Assembly (NCBI GenBank): GCA_003167055.1
Contig: PMUE01000120.1
Location: forward strand, 1-5,311
DNA from: Vulcanimicrobiota bacterium
Lineage (GTDB): Bacteria; Vulcanimicrobiota; Vulcanimicrobiia; Vulcanimicrobiales; Vulcanimicrobiaceae
Reading direction: 5' to 3'
DNA length: 5,311 nucleotides
Below the pieces are notes generated by a model. The model made no database searches. It saw nothing but the letters and a program-made list of their open reading frames with translations, and was not told where the DNA came from. Made by a program: the position numbers and the translations under genes. This document shows, in pieces, positions 1 through 5,311 of this stretch (its first letter is position 1; every line of letters starts with the position of its first letter).

Positions 1-557
1 ACATTGGGGAGGATGATGCCGCGCTCGTGTTGTCCGTGCAACAGCGTATCGATCGAGGTGACGAATGCCGCGTATTGATGCAGCAGCGCAATGTACTGCT
101 GCGCATCCGCCGGCGTCCCGATCGGCGTTGCGGCAACGAGTGCCGTCAACTCACTGATCTGGGATCCGCCGGCGTATGGCGTCGCCTGCTGCTGCAGCCA
201 AAAGTACTTTTGCTCCGCAACCGCATTCGTGGATAGATACCCTAATGTCTGATAGGTAAGCCAACGGTTGTGATCGAGCGCCGTGGCGTCGATCGCTTTG
301 AGATTCGCAAGCACCGTCGCACCGAAAGTCGCGTCATCCGCAGCATTCTCGTAGGTGATCGCGCGAATGGTTTCGATCGGAAGACCCAGTTCCGCGCGCA
401 ACACCACGTCGATTTGCTGGTCGCGTTGCCAATAGCTCGAAGCGATCGCGTCGAGCGCAGCGGCCGGAGTTTGCGGCACGGGCGTCGGAGAGGCCGGCCC
501 AACGGCGAGAAACGCCACCGACAAAGCGCATACCAACGATCGCTGTATGGACCTCAT
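1..557 (-). CDS. Exported DUF885-family protein (N-terminal part, runs off the left edge)
   Basis: This is the first 185 codons of a gene that continues beyond base 1. The ATG at 557-555 is the first start after an in-frame TAG 15 bases upstream. The N-terminus looks like a Sec signal peptide: MRSIQR, then a hydrophobic stretch SLVCALSVAFLAVG (residues 7-20), then a Pro/Ala/Thr-rich segment with cleavage probably at about residues 22-30, so the product should be periplasmic or secreted. The mature part is helical. It carries a pattern typical of DUF885 (PF05960) proteins: Glu-Lys-Tyr-Phe-Trp near 116-120, PYAGG near 137-141, PIGTPADAQQYIALL near 155-169, and ERGIILPN near 178-185. Family members usually have about 550-600 residues and a His/Glu-rich metallopeptidase-like motif in the C-terminal half, which is not in this window. 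Activity is not established here. It is divergent from the dioxygenase gene. The family call rests on remembered sequence pattern, not an alignment. Confidence 0.78.
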   Translation of the reverse strand, partial: MRSIQRSLVCALSVAFLAVGPASPTPVPQTPAAALDAIASSYWQRDQQIDVVLRAELGLPIETIRAITYENAADDATFGATVLANLKAIDATALDHNRWLTYQTLGYLSTNAVAEQKYFWLQQQATPYAGGSQISELTALVAATPIGTPADAQQYIALLHQYAAFVTSIDTLLHGQHERGIILPN

Positions 558-610
558 TGGATGGCTCTGCTACCCCGGGTTCCGGCTGACCTTCCGTAGA
601 AGATCGCCGC
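558..610. promoter_or_regulatory. Divergent intergenic region between the DUF885 gene and the dioxygenase operon
   Basis: These 53 bases are the only non-coding DNA in the window and separate two divergent start codons, so they should carry or overlap the promoters of both genes. I see no convincing -35/-10 pair on either strand. A CCCGGG palindrome lies at 574-579, but such sites are common at this GC content. A purine-rich AGAAGA at 598-603 is a plausible weak ribosome binding site for the plus-strand gene. On the minus strand only a weak AGCAGAG precedes the DUF885 ATG. Core promoter elements may extend into the coding sequences. Confidence 0.4.
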
Positions 611-1390
611 ATGACCAAGCGCCTCCCGGTCGTCTTTTTCGGCCACGGCAATCCAATGAATGCGCTCGACGACAATCCTTACGCCGCGCAATGGCGCGCA
701 ATGGGAGCGGAGCTGCCGCGCCCGCGCGCGATTCTCGCAGTCTCAGCGCATTGGTACGTGCCCGGCACCCTCGTTACCGCGAATCAGTATCCGCGAACGA
801 TTCACGATTTCGGTGGCTTTCCTCGCGAGCTCTACGCGATGCAGTATCCGGCTCCCGGCGATCTCGGCTTAGCCGCGCGCCTCACCGATTTGCTCGCGGA
901 TTATGGCGCCGTGGGTGACGAGCGCTGGGGACTCGATCACGGCACATGGTCCGTGCTGTGTCACGTCTATCCCAAGGCCGATATTCCAGTCGTGCAGCTC
1001 AGCATCGACGAAACGCTCGAGCCCGCACTGCATTTCGAGATCGGCACGCTCTTACGGCCCCTGCGTGACGAAGGCGTGATGATTGTCGCCAGCGGCAACG
1101 TCGTTCACAACCTCCACGCGTTCGCATGGGGACGCCATCCGGTCGAGCCCTTCGATTGGGCCCAACGCTTTGAAACCAAAGCGCGCGAATGCTTGCTAGC
1201 GCGTGAATTCGATCCATTGATCGAATACGAATCGCTTGGCGAAGACGCGCGACTCTCCGCGCCGACCCCGGATCACTATCTCCCACTTCTCTATGCGATG
1301 GGCGCGTCGGACGAGCACGACGGCGTGACCTTCCCGGTCGAGGGTATCGACGGCGGATCGGTCTCAATGCTGTCAGTGCTCTTTTCATGA
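611..1390 (+). CDS. ygiD: LigB-type extradiol dioxygenase, 4,5-DOPA dioxygenase/YgiD family
   Basis: The 259-residue product has the size and motif order of the YgiD/DODA family, class III extradiol ring-cleavage enzymes of the LigB fold that open catechols such as DOPA using one active-site metal. Conserved blocks in order are FFGHGNPMNAL (9-19, with His12), AVSAHWY (43-49, with His47), FGGFPRELY (67-75), LDHGTWSVL (108-116, with His110), ASGNVVHNL (160-168, with His166) and TPDHYLPLL (219-227, with His222). His12, His47 and His166 are the likely metal ligands, and His110 and His222 fit the remaining conserved active-site histidines. No signal peptide is seen, so it is probably cytoplasmic. 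The ATG at 611 is fixed by an in-frame TGA at 587-589 with no other start between, and AGAAGA at 598-603 serves as a weak ribosome site. Its stop overlaps the next start in ATGA, so it heads a three-gene operon. The family is confident; the true substrate is not known, and many bacterial members have no proven physiological substrate. Confidence 0.9.
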   Translation: MTKRLPVVFFGHGNPMNALDDNPYAAQWRAMGAELPRPRAILAVSAHWYVPGTLVTANQYPRTIHDFGGFPRELYAMQYPAPGDLGLAARLTDLLADYGAVGDERWGLDHGTWSVLCHVYPKADIPVVQLSIDETLEPALHFEIGTLLRPLRDEGVMIVASGNVVHNLHAFAWGRHPVEPFDWAQRFETKARECLLAREFDPLIEYESLGEDARLSAPTPDHYLPLLYAMGASDEHDGVTFPVEGIDGGSVSMLSVLFS

Positions 1391-2568
1391 TGACCGCCCG
1401 TAACGCTACGCTGATTCTCGTTAACCTCTACTGGCTTCCGCTCTCTTTGCAAGAGGCGGCGCTGCTCGCGATTGCCATCCCGGCGGCCTTGCTGCATCTG
1501 GCGCCGGAAAATCACGTGGTCGTCTATTCGGTGCTCGCAAGCCTTATCAATGTCATCAGCGTCTTCTTGCCCTGGCCGGTCGGCGCGCTTTCCGATCGTT
1601 TGCGCGGGCGCGGGACACCGCGTCAAGCTCTTGCACTGCTCGGCGCCGCACTCAACGTGATTGGCTTGATATTGGCAATGAGCGCTGCAACGATAGTGAC
1701 CTTCGACGCAGCAATCATCCTCGCGACGGCGGGCGCGGCCATCAGCACCACCGCCTATCAGGCGATGCTGCCCGAAGCCGTCGCTCGCGCATCCTGGGGT
1801 GTCGCGTCGGGCATTCGTGGCGCGTTCACCTTGCTCGGAACCGTGATCGGTCTCGCGGTAGGCGGCCTCTTTGACCCGAAGACCGTCTTTCTCACCTGCG
1901 CGGCATTCGTGGCGGTGAGCGCGATCTCGCTGCGCGGACTTGCGCCGCGCGAGCAGGACGCGGAGGATCACGCACACATTCGCGACTGGCACGACTTCAT
2001 CGTCGTCTTCATCGGACGAGCCTGCATCGTGTTCGGATTGACGCTGCTCGGAACGTTCGTGCTGTACTTCTTCCGCGACATTCTGCACGTGGCCGATCCG
2101 TCGCGCGGGACCGGATTGACCGGCATCGCCGGGCTCGTCGGCGCCGTATTCTCGAGCATCGCGCTCGGGCTGCTCTCGGATCGCATTCGTCCCTACCGCA
2201 AGATCGTCGTCGCGCTGTGCGGCATCCCGATGGTCATCGCCGCATCGGGCTATGCGGTCGCCCCGCACAATGCGTCGATCTTCGTCTGTGCGCTGCTCTT
2301 TGGCATCGGCTACGGCGGCGTACTTTCGAACGGATGGGCGCTTGCGCTCGATGCCATGCCGGCGATGCGCGATGTCGCACGCGACCTAGGCATTTGGGGC
2401 ATGGCGACGCACGTGCCGGCGATCATCGCACCACTGATCGGTGCCGGGATGATCCGCGCATTTAACGGATCGATCAACGGCTATCGCGCGCTCTTTGCGC
2501 TCGCCGCACTCGCATTTGCCATCGGCTCGGTCTCGGTGCTCGCGGTGCGTGGAAACGGAAAGCCGTGA
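1387..2568 (+). CDS. Major facilitator superfamily (MFS) transporter, 12 predicted helices
   Basis: A 393-residue inner-membrane carrier. Hydrophobic segments fall at about 10-37, 45-66, 81-99, 105-122, 140-160, 167-184, 203-228, 244-264, 272-292, 297-318, 335-358 and 365-386, giving the standard 6+6 layout with a charged cytoplasmic linker at 185-200. The loop 2-3 signature of MFS proteins is present as GALSDRLRGRG (66-76) and repeated in the second half as GLLSDRIRPYRK (261-272). The segment around 328-350 (RDVARDLGIWGMATHVPAIIAPL) resembles the 'DLGI...P...AP' block I associate with SLC45-like bacterial MFS proteins. The ATG at 1387 overlaps the preceding stop in ATGA. A second ATG follows at 1390 and could be used instead, and no clear Shine-Dalgarno site is visible, so coupling to the upstream gene is likely. 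The substrate cannot be read from the sequence. Its partners, a dioxygenase and an acyltransferase, leave both an aromatic-compound exporter and a lipid carrier open. Confidence 0.88.
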   Translation: MMTARNATLILVNLYWLPLSLQEAALLAIAIPAALLHLAPENHVVVYSVLASLINVISVFLPWPVGALSDRLRGRGTPRQALALLGAALNVIGLILAMSAATIVTFDAAIILATAGAAISTTAYQAMLPEAVARASWGVASGIRGAFTLLGTVIGLAVGGLFDPKTVFLTCAAFVAVSAISLRGLAPREQDAEDHAHIRDWHDFIVVFIGRACIVFGLTLLGTFVLYFFRDILHVADPSRGTGLTGIAGLVGAVFSSIALGLLSDRIRPYRKIVVALCGIPMVIAASGYAVAPHNASIFVCALLFGIGYGGVLSNGWALALDAMPAMRDVARDLGIWGMATHVPAIIAPLIGAGMIRAFNGSINGYRALFALAALAFAIGSVSVLAVRGNGKP

Positions 2569-3701
2569 AGCCTAACGCGATTCGCAGGATCGCGCCGCTC
2601 TATCTCCAGCCGATGCGCTGGATGGCATACGTGAGCGTCGCCGGCTATCATCGGATCGCGTATCGCATTCGCTCGTGGGGTCAGTTGCCGCGACGACGCG
2701 GCCCGACGCTGATCGTGGCCAATCATCAGCACGAGATCGAATCCCCGGTCATCGTCGCCGACCTTGGCCTGCGGTCGTTGGCGTGGCGCGATCCGATCTT
2801 CACGGTGTCGTCGCGGCGCATGTGGGAACCGGGGTTCTTCGCCGAACGGGTTCCGTGGCTACGCATCGCTCGCGAGGCGAATCTGGGCTGGCTGTTCGGC
2901 TCGCTCGGCATGCAGCCGATCGAGAACGAGCTGCAAACGCGTCCGTACGCGAGCATCGCGTACACGTTGATTGGCTTGCACGGCGACCTGAGTGTCGCGA
3001 GCGTCTTCCGCGACCGGGTGCTCTCGCAGCTTCCGCCCGGTGTCCACAAGCTCAGCGACCTCTTGAGCGTGCGCTATTTCGCCTTTGCACGCTCCTACGT
3101 ACGCATACCCGATATCGTAGAGCCATATCGCGATGCCGTAATGCGCGCCACACGCACCCAACTCGACGCCGACATCGCGCACTTCGAAGACCTACAGCGT
3201 GACGGCGCGACGATCTTTCTCACGCCGGAGGGATTCTACAGCGGCGACGGCAAGATGCGCCCGCTACGCGGCATCCTCGCCCACCTCGTGCCGCTCGCGA
3301 CCGTCTGGCTCACCGCGATCAGCTACGATCCGTACGACGCGAAACGGCTTACCGTGCTCTATCGCGTGACGCCGGCGCGCGAGGGGATCGCGCTCGACCT
3401 CCAACTCAAAGCGGCGCGCCCGGTCACGACCAGCGCGTTGGTCTGCACCTATCTCGCCGATCACCCAAACGCAAGCGACGCCGACGTTTTGCACGCCGTG
3501 CGCGAACAGCTTGCGGCGCTGCCGCCACCCGCGTTCGTCGTGCCGGAGCTACGCGAGCAGCCTGCGATCGCCGTGCGACGCGTGCTCGAAAATCTGCGAC
3601 GGGTGGGCAACAAGCATCCGCAATTTCCGCGCACCGACGACATGATCGCGTATCAGGCGAACTTCCACGCTGAAACACTGCAGGGCTTAGCGTCGGCGTA
3701 G
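2565..3701 (+). CDS. PlsC-like glycerolipid acyltransferase with atypical motifs
   Basis: A 378-residue protein with LPLAT/PlsC-type motifs, a family that transfers acyl chains from acyl-CoA or acyl-ACP to lysophospholipids or related acceptors at the cytoplasmic face of the membrane. Motif I reads VANHQHEIESP (51-61); the usual H-X4-D is here H54-X4-E59. A motif II-like block is GMQPIEN (115-121). Motif III is FLTPEGFYSGDGKMRP (218-233) with the Pro-Glu-Gly core at 221-223. A motif IV-like stretch follows at 241-250 (LVPLATVWLT). Roughly 100 residues separate motifs II and III against about 25-30 in ordinary PlsC, and there is a C-terminal extension of over 100 residues, so the protein is clearly longer than the usual 240 or so. 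The start is GTG, sharing GTGA with the transporter's stop, with GGAAACGGAAA just upstream as ribosome site. The last 15 bases overlap the convergent hpnG. Family membership is fairly secure; substrate and acyl donor are unknown. Confidence 0.8.
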   Translation: MKPNAIRRIAPLYLQPMRWMAYVSVAGYHRIAYRIRSWGQLPRRRGPTLIVANHQHEIESPVIVADLGLRSLAWRDPIFTVSSRRMWEPGFFAERVPWLRIAREANLGWLFGSLGMQPIENELQTRPYASIAYTLIGLHGDLSVASVFRDRVLSQLPPGVHKLSDLLSVRYFAFARSYVRIPDIVEPYRDAVMRATRTQLDADIAHFEDLQRDGATIFLTPEGFYSGDGKMRPLRGILAHLVPLATVWLTAISYDPYDAKRLTVLYRVTPAREGIALDLQLKAARPVTTSALVCTYLADHPNASDADVLHAVREQLAALPPPAFVVPELREQPAIAVRRVLENLRRVGNKHPQFPRTDDMIAYQANFHAETLQGLASA

Positions 3702-4292
3702 CGCGGCGGCGATAACGCGGCCGGCGAGATCCGCGCATTTCGGCGCCTCGCGCGAAAGCCACAGTGCTTCGCTCCAGTTGCGCGGATTGAGCATCGCGCG
3801 TGCCGGATTCAGCCAGGCAGTGGAAAGTTCGCTGCTTGGCGTGTCGAGGATCACGCGCACGACCGCGAGCAAATCCACCAGGATGCGACCGCTCTCCATG
3901 TCGACCGCGGCAAAGCCGCGCGACGCCCACTCGGCGCGCTCCGAGCCATTGATCAGCGTGGCACTGGTGAGCAGCGGCGCGTCGACGAATGCGCCGGCGA
4001 CCTCGCGCGCAGCCCTGCGCAGACGGAGCGTCCAATCCGGATCACACGCAATCGACACGCCATCGGTCGTGCTCACGGATGATGGAATCACAATCGTTCC
4101 GGTCGGCAGATCCGCGCGCAATCCACCGGCGAGTCCGCAGCTAATCGCGACGCGCCCGAGTGACGAGGCGTGCAGCCGTGCGAGCCCGATACCCGACACG
4201 ACGACGTGCGCTTGCGGCGCGTGTCGCCGCACGGCGCGCGCTTCGAGACTGGTCGCCGCGATAATCGCCGGCTCGTCAGGCGGCGTAGCCAT
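3687..4292 (-). CDS. hpnG: Hopanoid-associated nucleoside phosphorylase-like protein HpnG
   Basis: A 201-residue protein of the purine nucleoside phosphorylase/MTA-SAH nucleosidase fold. HpnG is known to remove adenine from adenosylhopane, giving ribosylhopane, a step toward bacteriohopanetetrol-type C35 hopanoids. Visible motifs are AATSLEARAV (12-21), VVSGIGLARL (31-40), SCGLAGGLRADLPTGTIVIP (51-70), VDMES (130-134, the family's ribose/base-binding Glu-Met-Glu-type block with Glu133) and a VRVILDTPSSEL block (145-156) whose Asp150 matches the conserved catalytic aspartate position. The C-terminal LNPRNWSEALWLSREA (168-183) also resembles HpnG tails. The ATG at 4292 is preferred because it starts just before the conserved core and overlaps the hpnA stop by 17 bases. 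An ATG farther upstream at 4427 would add 45 Cys/Arg/Ser-rich residues that are only hpnA read in another frame. It is rather short for the family, with contracted spacing after residue 40 and after VDMES. It is the last gene seen in the hpn operon. Confidence 0.87.
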   Translation of the reverse strand: MATPPDEPAIIAATSLEARAVRRHAPQAHVVVSGIGLARLHASSLGRVAISCGLAGGLRADLPTGTIVIPSSVSTTDGVSIACDPDWTLRLRRAAREVAGAFVDAPLLTSATLINGSERAEWASRGFAAVDMESGRILVDLLAVVRVILDTPSSELSTAWLNPARAMLNPRNWSEALWLSREAPKCADLAGRVIAAALRRR

Positions 4293-5229
4293 GATCTCGA
4301 TACCAGACGATGGCGCGAACCAGCGCATCGAGAACCGGACGCACGCGAACACCGAGTGCGCGCTCTGCCTGTGTCGAATCGACGAACATCTCGCGCTGCG
4401 ACATACGCACACCCTCCAGCGGAACAAACGGCTTCGCTCCGGTCAGCCGGCAACGTGTTTCGTCGACCCAGGCCGCCGCGTACATCAGCGCGATTGGAGC
4501 GCGCACGCGCGGCGCCGCGCGTCCGGTGAGTTCGGCCAACAAATCCCAAAGTGCATCGAAGGTGAAATTCTCGCCGCCGATGACGAACCGTTCTCCGATC
4601 GGGCCGCGCTCGAGCGCCGCGACGTGGGCTTCCGCAACCTGCTCCACGTCGACGAGGTTCATGCCGCCGCCTTTGGGCGGGCGCGCAATCATCTTGCCGC
4701 GCATGAAATCGACGAGCATCCCGCCGGTCGGGGTCGGTTTCCAATCGCCCGCGCCTACCGGTGCCGTCGGCAGCACCGCAACCGTCGGCAGCCGGCTCGC
4801 AAAGGCCGCGCGCTCTTGCAAGACCTTCGATCCGTGATAATCCAGCGCGCCCCAGGTAAAGATGTGCGCTTCTCCATCGAGCGTCGCCGAGCTGGAGGTC
4901 AGCACCCCACGCTCGACGCCGGCGAGGTGCGCCGCGGCGAAGAGCCCCTCGGTGCCAAGTACGTTCACGCGCCGGACCGCATCACGGTCGCGGGGTCCAA
5001 ACGAATACTGCGCCGCACAATGCACGAGATACCGGCAGCCGTCGAGCCCGCGCGCGAGCGTGCCGGGGTGGCGCAGATCGCCGCTGACGATTTCGCAGCC
5101 TTCGACCGGCGCCATCGGCCCGCGCGCCAGCGCGCGCACCCGATAGCCGGCATCAAGAAGCGCACGTAGAACGTGCGCTCCAACGAAGCCCGAACCGCCG
5201 GTTAAGAAAACGCGATCAGCTGGTGCCAA
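4276..5229 (-). CDS. hpnA: Hopanoid-associated NAD-dependent sugar epimerase-like protein HpnA
   Basis: A 317-residue extended short-chain dehydrogenase/reductase. The Rossmann dinucleotide motif is TGGSGFVG (10-17), followed by GDLRHPGTL (50-58), the VHCAAQY block (69-75), TSSSATL (111-117) and the catalytic Tyr131-X3-Lys135 in YHGSK. HpnA-typical blocks follow: GDWKPTPTGGMLVDFMRGKM (161-180), NLVDVEQVAEAHVAALERG (191-209), GERFVIGGENFTF (212-224) and LEGVRMSQREMF (271-282). These and the hpnH and hpnG neighbours support HpnA rather than another epimerase. The family is linked with hopanoid clusters, but its substrate is not firmly established; processing of the ribose-derived side chain is a reasonable inference. 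The start is assigned to TTG at 5229-5227. It lies 14 bases inside the 3' end of hpnH, and no better start lies between it and the Rossmann motif. An AAGGA about 17 bases upstream is a distant ribosome site, so translation is probably coupled to hpnH. Confidence 0.9.
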   Translation of the reverse strand: MAPADRVFLTGGSGFVGAHVLRALLDAGYRVRALARGPMAPVEGCEIVSGDLRHPGTLARGLDGCRYLVHCAAQYSFGPRDRDAVRRVNVLGTEGLFAAAHLAGVERGVLTSSSATLDGEAHIFTWGALDYHGSKVLQERAAFASRLPTVAVLPTAPVGAGDWKPTPTGGMLVDFMRGKMIARPPKGGGMNLVDVEQVAEAHVAALERGPIGERFVIGGENFTFDALWDLLAELTGRAAPRVRAPIALMYAAAWVDETRCRLTGAKPFVPLEGVRMSQREMFVDSTQAERALGVRVRPVLDALVRAIVWYRDHGYAA

Positions 5230-5311
5230 GCGCCGCGCGAATCGATTCCTTGATCGAACCGGTGGTGCGGATCACCGCCGTCGGTTCGTAGCCGCAGTGC
5301 GCCATGCAGTT
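5216..5311 (-). CDS. hpnH: HpnH, adenosylhopane synthase (C-terminal 31 residues only)
   Basis: The last 31 codons and TGA stop (5218-5216) of a gene entering from the right edge. The visible peptide begins NCMAHCGYEPTAV and ends in a short amphipathic helix-like tail, KESIRAALGTS. The Cys-Met-x-His-Cys-Gly-Tyr-Glu-x-Thr-Ala-Val block is characteristic of the C-terminus of HpnH. HpnH is a radical SAM enzyme that adds a 5'-deoxyadenosyl radical to diploptene to make adenosylhopane, the first committed step to C35 hopanoids. The radical SAM CxxxCxxC cluster motif lies outside the window. Its position directly upstream of hpnA and hpnG, overlapping hpnA by 14 bases, strongly supports the call despite the short fragment. 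The operon promoter must be further upstream, to the right. Confidence 0.82.
   Translation of the reverse strand, partial: NCMAHCGYEPTAVIRTTGSIKESIRAALGTS

Noticed and set aside
442..449. GCGATCGC octamer like the cyanobacterial HIP1 repeat
   Set aside because: Only this one copy was noticed, within coding sequence rich in GATCG words; a real HIP1 genome would show many copies.
528..530. Cys10 in the DUF885 signal peptide as a lipoprotein attachment site
   Set aside because: The residues before it (Ser-Leu-Val-Cys) do not fit a lipobox and the cysteine lies in the middle of the hydrophobic stretch, so a Sec signal peptidase I substrate is more likely.
1291..2268. Open frame of 325 codons on the minus strand, antisense to the MFS gene
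   Set aside because: Its product is almost entirely polar (Asp, Glu, Arg, His, Gln), as expected when hydrophobic codons are read in reverse. It matches nothing and the transporter on the plus strand is clear.
3680..3730. GC-rich run at the convergent junction as a bidirectional terminator
   Set aside because: No stable inverted repeat with a T-run could be traced by eye; the G/C-rich words are codons of the two overlapping genes.
4290..4427. Upstream ATG giving HpnG 45 extra N-terminal residues
   Set aside because: The extra residues are Cys/Arg/Ser-rich and lie entirely inside hpnA. The ATG at 4292 sits right before the conserved core and gives the usual short overlap.
3778..5169. Long open frame of 463 codons on the plus strand, antisense to hpnG and hpnA
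   Set aside because: It covers two well-recognised genes on the other strand. Its translation is Arg/Ala/Ser-rich, low in structure and resembles no family; long stop-free antisense frames are expected at this GC content.

Overview
The window is a GC-rich, fully coding bacterial segment of about 5.3 kb. It holds seven genes: three overlapping genes on the plus strand, three overlapping genes on the minus strand that meet them tail to tail, and one partial minus-strand gene at the left edge. No RNA genes, insertion sequences, CRISPR arrays or long repeats were seen. The only intergenic gap is 53 bases (558-610). The sequence alone does not fix the lineage. High GC, gene overlaps of 4 to 17 bases, a DUF885-type exported protein and C35-hopanoid genes would suit an environmental bacterium such as Candidatus Eremiobacterota/Vulcanimicrobiota or Acidobacteria; this is a low-confidence guess.

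Left part (1-557, minus): the N-terminal third of an exported DUF885-family protein, reading out of the window. It is divergent from the plus-strand operon across the 53-base gap, which probably holds promoters for both directions.

Centre (611-3701, plus): a tightly packed operon. A YgiD/LigB-type extradiol dioxygenase (611-1390) overlaps a 12-helix MFS transporter (1387-2568) by 4 bases (ATGA). The transporter overlaps a PlsC-like acyltransferase (2565-3701) by 4 bases (GTGA). The acyltransferase is unusual, with an HX4E motif and a long insert between the blocks assigned as motifs II and III. An MFS carrier next to a glycerolipid-type acyltransferase recalls the LplT/Aas lysophospholipid flippase-acyltransferase pair, but that link is inference.

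Right part (3687-5311, minus): a hopanoid side-chain cassette transcribed in the order hpnH (only the last 31 codons are present), hpnA, hpnG. HpnH attaches a 5'-deoxyadenosyl group to diploptene, HpnG removes adenine from adenosylhopane, and HpnA is the associated NAD-dependent sugar epimerase-like protein of uncertain role. All three overlap, which suggests translational coupling. The operon promoter lies beyond the right edge.

The two operons converge with their last 15 bases overlapping and no visible terminator. Both include predicted membrane-lipid genes, so the locus may be a membrane-lipid remodelling neighbourhood. No clearly new system is visible; the least ordinary items are the dioxygenase-transporter-acyltransferase operon and the divergent acyltransferase in it.
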